A stretch of 64,000 bases of DNA from Dermatemys mawii (Eukaryota; Chordata; Testudines; Dermatemydidae). The stretch is from the NCBI GenBank assembly GCA_007922305.1, contig ML677374.1, forward strand, positions 12,363,746 through 12,427,745. Direction: 5' to 3'. The translations under genes and the position numbers were made by a program. Below the pieces are notes generated by a model. It did not search any database. It was not told the origin of the DNA and saw only the letters and a program-made list of their open reading frames with translations. This document shows positions 22,925-33,765 of the stretch, piece by piece (position 1 is the first letter of the stretch; every line of letters begins with the position of its first letter).

Positions 22925-24110
22925 GTCTTATAAGCAAACTAGGGAAACGTGGTCTACCTGAAGTTACTATAAATGTGGGTGCACAACTATTCTTAGAGTA
23001 TGGTCTTTTATCAATACTTCAGTGTCCAATTTGAAGGTGTATCTTATGGGGTCACACAGGGGTCTGTCATTATTAAATAATTTTCATTAATGGTTTGGAT
23101 AATGGAGTGGAGAGTTTGTTGATAAAAACTGTGGATGACATCAAGGTGGGAGAGGTTGCAAGGACTTTGGAGGTCAGGATTAGAATTCTAAACAACTTCG
23201 ACCAATTGGAAAATTGGTCTGAATTCAACAAGATGAAATTCAGTGGACACAAATACAACGTGCGTCACTTAGGGCAGGAAAAAAATGCACAACTACAAAA
23301 TAAGTGGCTAGGTGGCAGTACTGCTGAAGAGGATCTGTGGGTTATAATGAATCACAAATTGAGTATAAGTGAACAATGGGATGCACTTGCAAAAGACTTA
23401 TTTGGTGGTGGATTATCAGGATGGTACAATTTAAGACAGAGGAGGTCAGTGGCGCTGGAACATTTTGTATAGTGCAGGTGCCAAAAGCCATTGAACAAAC
23501 TGTCAACCCTGTCTACAATGGAAATCACTCAAAGCCAGTGGGTGCTGATGAACCCCCAACACCTCTTGTTCCAGAATGTATACAGGAGGAAATCATCCCA
23601 CTCAACTCGGTGCTACTGAGGCCTCAACTAGAGGACTATATCTAATTTTGGGTACCACACTTTAGGACAGATGTGGACAAACTGGAGAGAGAGAGTCCAG
23701 AAGAGAGCAACAAAAATGACAAAAGAGCTAGAAAACCAAACCTTTTGGGAAAGGTTTAGAAAACTGGGCAAATTTCTTCATATTTCGGGTGAATGTGATA
23801 ATGGTCTTCAAATATATGTTAAGGATGGTTATAAAGACGACTGAGGAATTTTTCTTCTCAACCACCACTAACAAGACAAGAAGTAACAGGCTTGATCCAC
23901 TGCAAGAGAGATGCATGTTAAATATTAGAGGGGAAAAAACTAAACTATAAGGGATGTTAAGCTCTAGAACAAGCTTCCAAGGAAGGCTCTGGAGTCCATG
24001 GAGAATTAAGAACAGTTTGGATTAACACCTGTCAGAGACAGTCTAGATTTACTGCCTCAGCACACAGGGCTGAATTTGCTGGAAGGGACCTCAAGAGGTC
24101 ATCCTTAGAT
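22925..24110 (+). mobile_element. CR1 LINE fragment, 3-prime half (broken, interrupted)
   Basis: Plus-strand translation shows the C-terminal part of CR1 reverse transcriptase. The catalytic YADD/FADD motif survives only as TVDD (residues 12-15 of the frame opening at 23095), followed by LENWSEFNKMKFSGHKYNVRHLG in pieces recognisable as CR1 'W..rn.mkFn..Kc.vlhlG', then DLWVIMNHKLSISEQ. Upstream, GVS-like 'ggggtcacacaggggtctg' marks the preceding motif. Downstream comes the 3-prime untranslated region with CTCAACTAGAGGACTATATC and GGAAGGGACCTCAAGAGGTC. Stops, shifts and a nested insertion make it dead. Confidence 0.9.
23446..23577 (+). mobile_element. Repeat nested inside the CR1 copy
   Basis: Between CR1 segments the sequence CAGTGGCGCTGGAACATTTT...GGTGCCAAAAGCCATTGAA...GGTGCTGATGAACCCCCAAC...CTTGTTCCAG appears, which I recognise as a common turtle interspersed repeat beginning GGTGCTGGAAC. 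The flanks AGAGGAGG (about 23438-23445) and ACAGGAGG (about 23583-23590) match at seven of eight, compatible with an 8-bp duplication, though boundaries are uncertain. Confidence 0.65.
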
Positions 24111-24602
24111 GTCTACAAAATATGGAAATTTTTAGGCACAAAGAATTTTTAAGCAAGGTTGAAGAAACAGTTTACAATGGAAGTCAAACTACTGCAAGCA
24201 AAAGCTGTAGTACACACAAATAAATAAGCACAATGACATTTTTATATACATCTCCACATCCCAAAACTATAAATTATATTTGGAGATACTTAACTGAAAC
24301 CCATATAAGGAACTTTGCCTAACAGATGCATGGCCAGTAACCAGTTTCATTTAATGTATTCAATAAACTTTAACAGTCATTTTATTAGGATACCTCAGAC
24401 CTCATGCTCATAAGAGATACAGCTGGAAGACAATTTATTTTGGAAGTTTCTGTGTACAACTGTGATGGATTAAAGTCCAAATGCAATTTTTGAAGTGTCT
24501 GATCTGATAGGGGCTGTGATAAAATAATATAACTAACATTTTCATATGGGATGCATGGATTGTTTCCTGCGATACAAATTCATGTTTTAAAATGTAGAAG
24601 CA
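24111..24602. other. No gene seen
   Basis: AT-rich, no named repeat. Confidence 0.5.
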
Positions 24603-24974
24603 TATAGTAATACCTCAGAGTGACAAACCCAGAGTAACAAACTGACCAGTCAACCGCACGCCTCATTTGGAACCGCAAGTATGCGATCAGGCAGCAGCAG
24701 AGACAAAAAAGCAAGTACTATGTAGTACAATACTGTGCTAAACAAACTACTAAAAAAAATAAAGGGGAAGTTTAAAAAATTTTGAAAAAAATAAAACTGT
24801 TTCATTTAAACTAAGATAGTTAAAAGCACCCTTTTTCTTCCGCATAATAAAGTTTCAAAACTGCATTAAGTCAATGTGGAGTGGTAAACTCTTGAAAGAA
24901 CCACCATGTTTTGATTAGAGTTATGAACAACCTCCATTGCTGATGTGTTTGTAACTGAGGTTTAGTATACTGTA
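24603..24974. mobile_element. Inverted-end DNA transposon remnant (Tigger/mariner-like guess)
   Basis: The left end reads TACCTCAGAGTGACAAACCC and the right end GTGTTTGTAACTGAGGTTTAG, an imperfect inverted pair. The interior (CGCAAGTATGCGATCAGGCA, AAATAAAGGGGAAGTTTAAA, CATAATAAAGTTTCAAAACTG, GAGTTATGAACAACCTCCATT) matches a repeat I recognise from turtle genomes. Ends rich in CCTCAGAGTTACGAA-type words suggest a Tigger-like element, but no transposase frame exists here, so the family is inference. Confidence 0.6.
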
Positions 24975-25644
24975 ATAGTGCAATTAAAGTGCCAGTATAA
25001 TTAAGCAGCATAAAGTTATATTTGCATATGATTTTATGTTGGTTATCTGCATATGATTCCACATGGATCCGTCTTTCCTTGAATAAAATTCAATACCATG
25101 CTTCCTAACATGTAACATTTTGAATTGGGTTTACTGATATGGATTACTACAAGCTATAAGATGCACACGTAACCTAAGACAGCCCGAGAGGCCAGATTCA
25201 CACTGAAGGCAATAGGCTTGATTTCAATGGGCTTTCATATCAGGCCAAACACAGACCAACAAAAATAAAACCTAGTCGCTCGCCAAATCAGAAGATGGGA
25301 AAAAATACTCACTCACCCCTTTTGACTCGATTAACCTTAGACCCACAAAACACCCATCATACCCCAATATTAACACTCCCTTTTCCCAAAAGCCCAGGAG
25401 AAGAGACACTTTGTACTGCATCCTGCAGAACAACAGATCTGTGCTATTTAAGAGACTAACAGTTATTTGACCTTATGACCTGGATCTGCTCTCTGTATTT
25501 ATTATGTATATAATCATTCTTTAGACATTCTTCTGCATAAAGCAATCAAATAATAGTTATTTTTCCTTTAAAAATCCATCCTAGCTATTCCTCTCTCTTC
25601 CCAAATTTGTCTTCTTCTTCTCCTCCTATTCTGCAGATTCTTAT
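24975..25644. other. No gene seen; short repeat scrap
   Basis: Around 25190-25255 a segment with CCAGATTCACACTG and TTTCAATGGGCTTTCATATC resembles the 'cagattctg...tcaatgggcttt' repeat family seen elsewhere in the window. Otherwise unassigned. Confidence 0.5.
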
Positions 25645-25858
25645 GGCTTCTCTACCCACAATTTCTGAACAGATTTAAGTAGCTTAGCAACTGATACAAT
25701 TATATCAGTGAAACCCTCTAGTATGGACAGACTTATGCCAATATAAACAGGTGAACACATCGGTAAAGCCTATTTCCATTTATGCACTGAAATAAGATAT
25801 ACTGCCATAGCATCTTTATAGAGTTAAATTGTTAAAAAAAATTGTATGTAGACAAGCC
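25645..25858. mobile_element. Fold-back element (MITE)
   Basis: The left GGCTTCTCTACCCACAATTT...GATTTAA is mirrored at the right by TTAAATTGTTAAA...AATTGTATGTAGACAAGCC. The ends carry the TCTAC/GTAGACA motif common to this group. No coding capacity and no clear target-site duplication. Confidence 0.75.
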
Positions 25859-27267
25859 CTTAAAACAAGTGCGAAGTCCCATTGAGATCAATTGGTCTAC
25901 CCATGTATCCAGTGTTTGCCGAACTGGAGTACTAAAAGAGTAAGAAGCCCTTCTGTTCTGGGAAATGTCTCTGTTTTATGTCATGTACAAAGCCAAACAA
26001 AACGTTGGCTCTTACTAAACAAATATGTATAGCACACATCCTTATCTAAAGAGGTCCAATAAGTTTGGATGATTCAGCTTTAGAAAACTAAGGGAGTATT
26101 CAATGAAATTATATTAGGACTGCTTTGCTAAAGTGTAGATTTAAACATTTATAATCCACGTACAATGTTTGCAGACCCCTCCCTGCCTCGACGCTCACCA
26201 AAGATTCAGGAAAAAAAGCCAAAGGTACCACATAACTAAGACCCTACTGCTTGTACAAGAGATACTACAGTAGATTTACTGGTATATCGTAAAGTTTTAC
26301 TACAAACCACTAAAATGATGATTCAGATAACAGCACATTTTGTGATGCATTCTCCTTACTTTTGTTCACCAATTTGCTAACTGACAAAAGCCCCTTACAT
26401 GCAATGGGTCTTCCAATCCCAAATCACTGGTGGACAGTAGGAAAGTGATCAAACCGATGTCGGGTGGCACCACCTATTTCAGATAATCAAGTTGTCAGTC
26501 ACAAACAATTTCTCCCTATCTTTCCTACACGGAAACAAGGTCAGGTCATTTCTCTTTAATTGGATTTGTGTTTTTAACCTTTTGAAAACAGAGTACTGTG
26601 TTGGGATTTCCCTCTCCCCCACCATTCCTTTTAAAATTCTGATAGTCTGTACAGACATAACCTTATAGTGCAAGAAAATAAGCTTTAAACACATTTGAAA
26701 TAATGCAGCCCCGTTGCTATCACACTGTGATTATCTGTATTTTTGCCAATAATCCACACTGGAGCCAGAATCTCCTACAGTGCCATATATCCCCAGCTGC
26801 CTCAAACAACATGCACTTTCATTTATCTCTGTGTAGCTCTGAAGCTCTGCAAGGTCAGGGTAGATTCTTGCTTTGTTGCCTATCCAAAACAAAAACTATT
26901 CAGTGTCAATAAAGAAAAAAGTAGTAGTAGGCCTAGATCTGAATAATTCAATTCTCATTCCAAGCAGCGACAGGAATGCCACAAAGCTTCCGGTTTAGGG
27001 GACATGAAGACAATCCAGTAGCCCTGACAAGTATTTAATAGATATGAATATGTACAAGAAGGAATTTGATAAACGTCATCGCTTATGACAGTGCAATTTA
27101 TGGTTTTCACAAATAACCCACCTACAACAGCACCTTCATGTAATTAAAAGTCTTGTATCTTTATCACCCTCAGCAGCAGATATTAATGCATATAAATCTC
27201 CAAATTGTATCATCTTGTAATTTTATGTAATGCAAGCCAACCAACGGCCTTAAATAAATATTTTTAT
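25859..27267. other. No gene seen; candidate conserved stretch at 27130-27245
   Basis: No domain-bearing frames. The 27130-27245 interval is AT-rich but non-repetitive, with TGTAATTAAAAGTCTTGTAT and ATATTAATGCATATAAATCT, and could be a conserved non-coding element. Confidence 0.5.
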
Positions 27268-27590
27268 TAGGGCTGTCAAGTGGTTAAACAAACAAATTAA
27301 TTGTTCACTTAAACAACAGAATACTGTTTATATAAATATTTTTTAGATGTTTCCCATAGTTCAAATATATTGCTTTTCATTACAACACAAAATAGAAAGT
27401 ATACAGTGCTCACTTTATACTTATTTTTTATTATAAATATTTGCACTGTAAAAATAAAAGAAAAAGTATCTTTCAATCCATTTAATACAAGTACTGTAGT
27501 GCAATCTCTATCATAAAAGTTGAACTTACAAATGTAGAATTATGTACAAAAATAACAGCATTCAAAAAACAAAATAATGAAAAACTTTGA
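27268..27590 (+). mobile_element. 5-prime end of an AT-rich DNA transposon
   Basis: The start TAGGGCTGTCAAGTGGTTAA, then TACAGTGCTCACTTTATACT, TGCACTGTAAAAATAAAAG and AAGTACTGTAGTGCAATCTC, is a repeat that I recognise as very common in turtles. The sequence stops near 27590 where an unrelated GC-rich element end begins. No transposase frame is present. Confidence 0.7.
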
Positions 27591-27848
27591 GACTCAGAGG
27601 TGCAGGCTCCAAGCAGCACTTTTCTGGAGTGACTCCCAGAAGTTGAGCAGAATGTCCCTTCTCTGGCTCCTATGTGTGAAGCAGCCCCCGACCCCGCTAG
27701 AGCACCGGAGCAGGGCCATGCTGCAGCTTCCGGGGGCTGCATGGTGCAGCCCCTGACCCAGTACCCCACCTGGAGTGCTGGAGCAGTCCCCGATCCGCAT
27801 GGTATGGCCCCCACCTGGTGCCCCACAGGCTGTAGTTTGCCCACCCTG
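27591..27848 (+). mobile_element. Right end of a second, GC-rich hAT-like element
   Basis: The segment ends GGCTGTAGTTTGCCCACCCTG, the inverse of the CAGGG-GTGGGCAAACTAC start typical of a different hAT family. Its own left terminus is not seen. The abrupt composition change at about 27590 marks the junction. An overlapping antisense frame of 120 codons has no protein homology that I recognise. Confidence 0.6.
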
Positions 27849-29482
27849 GTTTAAAGTATGATTTTACTTCAAAATGCTTTGTAATAATGGAACTATCTTC
27901 AGCAAAAGATCTTTTTGTTCATCTACAGAGTTGTTTCTGCTTCTGCTAGTGGCAAGATTATTATTAATACTGCTTATTCCTGTTAGCCCTGCAGAACCAA
28001 TATTGCTACTGTATTTAACTACAGGATGGATTTCTTCCTTCAATTACATCTGTGCAGCTCCACTGCAAGGATTTGAAGACAATCGGCCTCCCCAGTTGCC
28101 AATGAATGCAGTTTTTGGTCTTCGGGATTTGATTCCTTACTTGTTACAATCCATAAGCCACGGAGAGTTCAAGCAGATAGAAATCACTTGTACATCCAGA
28201 AATGCAAGTTTTCAGGGATAAACCATTGAAGACAATGAAGCTGTGCATGGGTACTGGGGTTTGCCTACATATTGTAACTTATGGGAATCATGGCCAAGGT
28301 TTACTCATTTCTCTGCATGTCTATAACAGACATCGCCCTCTGAATTTAGCAGCCAGAATACTGAGCTCTGGCAATCTTGCAAAAAAAACCCACTATAAAA
28401 CAGGTGGCTCCGTGTATTAGTTTCTGACCCGAATTGAGCTTTGTCAATTACCTGGAAAGTTAATCTCTTCTTTCTACTGGGTGGAAATTAGACATTTAAG
28501 TACGTTTCTAGAATGAAGCTGGCCTTTGTTTAAAAAGCACAGATCAGAATACAAAAAATCCAAACCGTCTCATATCACCATAAATGTTAGTTCTCGCCTC
28601 ACTCAGCTTCAGTAGCCCACTAATGATACAATATACCCAGACTCTACATTATGGTCACTGGAGCTTGAGGAATGTAGCCAGAACCTATTCAATTCCAGAT
28701 CTATATATGCTATAGCCTTGACAAATAAGCCTTATAACATCATGCAGTTAGTAAAACCAGAGGCTGGTGAAATGTTCAGAAACAAACTTAAATCCATTGT
28801 GGGAACCTTGCACCCAACCGTAACAATATTTCCAAGCCTAAATTTGAGGAAGCCTAAAAATTCCTTTTACATTGGGCTAATGATTTCCAAGGGCACAGGA
28901 CATGCCATTCAACAGCTGCAGCTGTATTACCTGAATACAAACTGAGCAACAGGAATAGACTATTTAACAACGGCTTGAAGAGGACATCGTTATTATGTGA
29001 CCCAAGCTCCATTTCAGGAAAATGAGTTTTTGTAAGGCTGCATTAAATTTTAAATCAAAGGTGCATATTATATATACAGATAGAGAGAGAAAGAGAGAGA
29101 TTTGGAAGGCTCATAAATATAAACAGAAGGCCACACTTTCAAGTGCTCAGCACCCAAAACCAAAGATAGATCCTCAAGCGAGTTCACCTCCCATTTAGGT
29201 GACTAAAGAATGAAGGGTCAAATTTTTACAAATGCTTGCTACACAGCCTCTGCAACAGGGACATGTACGGCCAGATTCTCATCCTCATTCTCATTTTAAG
29301 TAGTGCAATAAAAGTAAGGACGGAGCCATTCAGTATAAAAAAAATAGCAATATACAATCAGAGTAATTTAGTAGCGCCTCCATGACATTCACGCACTGTT
29401 TTCACATTCAGGTTCAATGGATTTTATCAATTGGATATATGCAGTATAGTTGTAGCCATGCTGGTCCTAAGCTAAGTGAGAC
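27849..29482. other. No gene seen
   Basis: Includes a hydrophobic 115-codon frame (27874-28221) without an identifiable domain, and a small AG-rich run at 29081-29100. I see no named repeat. Confidence 0.5.
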
Positions 29483-29642
29483 ACAAGGTGGGTGAGGTAA
29501 TCTCTTTTACTGAACCAACTTCTGTTGATGAGAGAAATAAGCTTTCGGGAGCTGAAGAAGAGCTCTGTGTAAGCTTGAAAGCCTGTCTCCTGCACCAATT
29601 GATGCTAGTCCAATAAAAAGATATTCCCTCACCCGCCTTGTC
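29483..29642. mobile_element. Fold-back repeat with long arms
   Basis: The left arm (29483-29530, ACAAGGTGGGTGAGGTAAT...GTTGATG) and the right arm (29592-29642, ...AAAGATATTCCCTCACCCGCCTTGTC) are imperfect inverted copies. Between them, AATAAGCTTTC and GTAAGCTTGAAAGC form an inner inverted pair. The family is common in reptiles, and its class is not settled from this copy. The same family may extend left to about 29440 (GTTGTAGCCATGCTGG). Confidence 0.75.
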
Positions 29643-29974
29643 CATCAAATAGATATTGCCCATATGCTTGTCATATGGTGAGTACTTTTAAGGTGGGAGT
29701 AGGGGGAGAATGGCTAGCAAATGCATTCTATCTTCAGTCTGAAATGAGGAAAAAATGCCTCGTTACCTTTTCCAAATGGAAAATTTCAGTGCAGAAAACA
29801 ATGGATAGTTTAAAGGAGTTATATAGACTCTAAGAGCAGTGGCCATATCGGGTCCTGCTGTGTACGCTCATGGCCCCCAAATCAAAATGAGACATAATCA
29901 TAGATACCATAGATGAAATTTTGACTAGATGGGTTTTGCCGCTGACTTCCGTGGGGCCAGGATGTCACAAGAGG

Positions 29975-30060
29975 AGTCTGATATATACACATCAAGGTAA
30001 ATCAGGAGTGATTTGACTGAAGACAGTGGAACTATTCTGGTGTATATATATAAAAAAATC
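29975..30060. repeat. Short palindromic repeat scrap
   Basis: GTAAATCAGGAGTGATTTGACTG and repeated ATATATACAC/GTGTATATATA words resemble the 'gtaaatcaggagtaactccattgaagtcaatgg' family. Diverged; boundaries approximate. Confidence 0.4.
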
Positions 30061-30224
30061 AATGAAAAGGAAAGGTCCCAGGCCATTACATCTACGGGAA
30101 AACTGCTAGTGGTCTCACTACAAAGTGAATCCAGTTGGCTACTGCTGTTTTGACATTTCACCCAAGGACCTCCAAGCACTACACAACCATTACAACGCAA
30201 CACCCCTCTGATGGAATTATTAAA

Positions 30225-30335
30225 CTTAATTCAAAAAAAGGTACCAAGAAGTCAAGAGACTTCCCACAGATCTCAGTGTGACTCAGTGGCAGAGCCACAA
30301 ATACAGTATCAGTGTCCCTGTATTCTAAATGCTTC
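30225..30335 (-). repeat. Short MIR fragment
   Basis: GTCAAGAGACTTCCCACAGA then CAGTGGCAGAGCCACAAATAC follow the antisense MIR order, strongly diverged. Confidence 0.5.
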
Positions 30336-30531
30336 GTAACTGGCAGGTTGGTTAACACTGGAACAAATTGTCTAGGGAAGCGGTGGAATCTCTGTCCCTG
30401 GAGGTCAAGAACAAGTTAGACAAACACCTGTCAGGAATGGTCTAGTAATTACTTAGTCCTGTCTTGAGTGCAGGGCCCTGGACTAGATGATCTACTGAGG
30501 TCCCTTCCAGTCCTACACTTCTAAAAGTCTA
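30336..30531 (+). mobile_element. CR1 3-prime-end fragment
   Basis: GGTTAACACTGGAACAAATT, GAATCTCTGTCCCTGGAGGT and GACTAGATGATCTACTGAGG, TCCCTTCCAGTCCTACACTT lead to AAAAGTCTATG, a clear CR1 3-prime untranslated end close to the family's ATTCTATG-type terminus. Confidence 0.88.
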
Positions 30532-30718
30532 TGCTATCTCCCACTGCATAAATCCTTAGGTGTTTTCTACCCCTCTCTTTAAACACCATTATTTAGGGAC
30601 AGCAAAGGGAAGGGATTAGTCAGGTGGTGCTGGTTGATCTGCATCTTACCCCAAGAAAAAGCTCTTTCCTTTATATGGGGGGGTGAGGAGTCCTTGTTTC
30701 ACATGTGGCTGTAAACAC

Positions 30719-30731
30719 TTTTGTTAATAAG
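30719..30731 (+). repeat. Left 13-bp direct repeat flanking a composite element
   Basis: TTTTGTTAATAAG is identical to 30935-30947 on the other side of the fold-back composite. Confidence 0.9.
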
Positions 30732-30934
30732 TTTCAGAGTAGTAGCCACAAAAAGAACAAGGAGTACTCGTGAATGTGCAAAAGCATATGCCTAAATAAA
30801 TTGCTTAGAGTGGAATGATCAGATGCATAGAGTGGAATGACTCTATGCATCTGATAAAGTGGGTTCTAGCCCACAAAAGCTTATGCCCAAATAAACTGGT
30901 TAGTCTCTAAGGTGCCACAAGTACTCCTCATTCT
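30732..30934. mobile_element. Composite fold-back repeat with a 13-bp duplication
   Basis: It starts TTTCAGAGTAGTAGCC, runs through AAAAAGAACAAGGAGTACT, and ends with the inverse AGTACTCCTCATTCTTTTT. A perfect 15-bp inverted pair TCAGATGCATAGAGT / ACTCTATGCATCTGA (30819-30833 and 30840-30854) lies at its heart, separated by GGAATG. AAAAGCATATGCCTAAATAA (about 30779) is repeated in direct orientation as AAAAGCTTATGCCCAAATAA (about 30876). The whole is bracketed by TTTTGTTAATAAG on both sides. The repeat unit is the abundant turtle family containing CATAAGCTTTCGTGGGC. Confidence 0.88.
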
Positions 30935-30947
30935 TTTTGTTAATAAG
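30935..30947 (+). repeat. Right 13-bp direct repeat flanking a composite element
   Basis: TTTTGTTAATAAG is identical to 30719-30731. A duplication of this length is more like LINE-machinery insertion than cut-and-paste transposition. Confidence 0.9.
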
Positions 30948-33514
30948 ATTCTTTCAGTGTCTACTCTAATCACTTTCTTTCTGGAGGGAAAGATGTTTGA
31001 GAAGAAGGTAAAAGCGAGAGCTGCAAAGACAATTCAAGTACATCACTGAGAATATTAAATAGTCTACCCAACATTTCCAAAGCTTCAGATTCACTGTCCT
31101 CCAATCTTTATGACATAGGTTGTGCCTATCTCCGAAGAAAATGGTCACGGTTTGACAAACGATGTCAATCATTACTAAACTGTTCTAATTTCCTAGGTTT
31201 CCAATATAGCTGCACAAACACAGGCAATTTCCCTGGGCCAATCAGCATTATAAACAAGGGGTGAAATCTTGGCCCCATTGAAATCAATGGCCAAACTCCC
31301 ACTGTCTTTGGTGTCACCCTGCATGTGTTTGACCACACCCACCCTTCCAAGCTTTCATTTTGGATTCAAAATCTCAGAGAAGCTCCATGGAAACAGTCAA
31401 GTTGCATGTGGACTAGTATATTCATTTTTATGTATTTTAAAAAATAGGTAATAGATGCACATATTCCAACCTCCGAAGATCCCTTACAATTCATTATAAT
31501 CATACTGAACTCTTAAATCCACTGCTCATGCAATCATCTAATATGGCCCCATTAATATTGCAACACCAATAAATAACCCTTAATTATACCATACCTATAA
31601 ATAATCACATCTTGTGGGGAACAATATCTATGGATCCAATTCTGCCACCCCTTCATTGAGCAGTACCATTGAAATCAATGGAAGTATTTACAGAATGAAA
31701 TACGGCTCTGCATGTAGAAAGGCGTCAGAATCAGGCCCAGAGTTATTTGCAGTGATGTCAGTGGAGGTGTTTTGTACCCAAAATACTGGAGTCTCTAAAA
31801 GAAGGGTTGATCTTACACACCAGAATATGAGCACTAGAGGATGGGGTTAAGATCAGAATGGTTGTATCATCAGATTACTTTGTCTTTGTAAGTTAGTTAC
31901 ATTAATGTAATTTTTCTATAGTTTAACATGTATTCATGCCACAGAACAGGCTCAATCATATGGGTGTAGTGGCTGAGCATGGCAGACAAGGCGGCAGAGT
32001 GAAGCAATTCAGCCTGGTAAAAACAGGCGACGAATGCAAGTAATACAAGCAGAGAATTTGAAGCAGAAATACATTAGTCTCAAGAAATCATTTCATATAA
32101 CTTGTAGTACAAATTGGCTTTAGAGACATTTCAGCCCGTGCATGTATTCCCCACTGAATGGTGATACCTATTCAAATGATCAAAAACAGTCAGTTCTTAA
32201 ATTCAGGATAAATCCCAGACCTCAGACAGAGGCAAATGAAAAAAAGTTCAAAAGCAGAAAGGCAGCAAAATGTTACTCTCAGGACCAATCTCTCTGATAT
32301 GCCTCAAGCTTGCTAACAGCATTTTTATGCCACAGGCATGTTGCTTTCCTTTGCCCTCTTATTTTATTTCAGTGAAGCCCTGTCCTAATAACTGATTACA
32401 AACTACCAGACAAGGTGTGGTGTTATCTTGCAGGACAGGAAAGAACTTCAGGGACCAACAGTGCCATGAAAAACCAGTCTGAATACATGGGCTATATATA
32501 GCGGTCAGAAATAGGAAATTTGCATCTTATCACAGGTCTTATTCAATTGAAGCCCATTCTTCTTTCCAGCAAAACGATGGATGGCTACTCTCCGAATCAA
32601 CATATAGCAGCAAGAGCTGTGTGAGGATGGGTCACCTTCACATCTAACATGCAAGTTGTTATTCCTTCAAACTATGTTCACAACACAGGAAGTGCTAGTT
32701 CCTATCCTCTAGCCACGCTCACTTGAAGAACTTGTTTTTATAGCCCAAAATGAGTACTCTTCTCTTCGGAGGATGGGCATGTTTTTCTGACACAGATCCT
32801 CAATGAAGTAGTGAGGACAGAGTGAGTACTTCACTAGTCACGGCCAGGTTGCCTACCACATTTCAAGTTGCACAAGTGGGCAGAGGAAAGCACACTGCAC
32901 CCACTTGAGAGAGCTATTCATTTGAAGTGCCTTTTGCATGCCTCAGAGCAAGGTAAGTGCTAAAAGTACAATGGCCTGTTTATCACAGCTTTCGGTGTGG
33001 GCGGGAGCCAAAAGGGAAGGAGTCTTTTAAGCAGTTGAATCTGGCAAAGGCTCATTCCAAGGTCTGTGCTGGCTTCTGGAAGCATAGGCCCAGACACAGA
33101 ACCTGACAACATCAAAAAAAATTGCTGTGTCAAGAAGAAGAATGAACTCCTATCCCTAACACCTTGGGGAAACAACACTGAATCTGGTCAAACAAGAATT
33201 ATTGGATTCTTGGGAACAAGAAAAAAATCCCATGAAACCAAGTGCTTACTATTTCAGCTTCTGCACTCAGTTTAAATTGCCATTTATACTGGTGATTCTT
33301 CTTGAGTGACCTCAGGGTAACCAAATTGTCCATAGGCCACAACAGCTTCATAAGTTAATGCAACTTCCTCCTTATAATGGTGTCATCATCCTGGTTTCTA
33401 GTTATGGATGTGTGTAACTGGTTTGGGAAAAGCAAAGAACCTCTCAACCGTTCTCCATCTTTAAGAACTAAGGGCCAGATTTTAAAAAGCCTTGAACAAT
33501 AAAATAATAATAAT
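30948..33514. other. No gene seen; small repeat scraps
   Basis: Short palindrome-family scraps with ATTGAAATCAATGG words occur near 31265-31310 and 31660-31690. The remainder is unassigned, with no domain-bearing frame. Confidence 0.5.
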
Positions 33515-33765
33515 AAAACCTTATTTTTAATATAGCACTTTTCATCAGTAGATCTCAAAGCACTTTACAAGAGATTGTTATCCTTTATATCATTCTAGCA
33601 AAGCATCATTGTCCCTTCTATTTTACAGCTAGGGAAACTGAGGCACAGCAAGACAAAAGTGCCTTGCATACAGTCACCCACGAGAACAGCAGCAGAGCCA
33701 GGATTGAAACCCAAGTCTCCCGCATACCAGATCAGTGTTCTATCCACTAGAACACAAAACCTTCT
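33515..33765 (-). repeat. MIR/L2-type SINE, nearly full length
   Basis: The best MIR copy of the window: ATATAGCACTTTTCATCAGT, CAAAGCACTTTACAAG, ATTTTACAGCTAGGGAAACT, GAGGCACAGCAAGAC, CAGAGCCAGGATTGAAACCC, AAGTCTCC, then CAGTGTTCTATCCACTAGA, all in antisense consensus order over about 250 bp. Confidence 0.92.

Noticed and set aside
27874..28221. Hydrophobic 115-codon frame resembling a membrane peptide
   Set aside because: Leu/Ile runs arise from AT- and CTG-rich composition. No family recognised.
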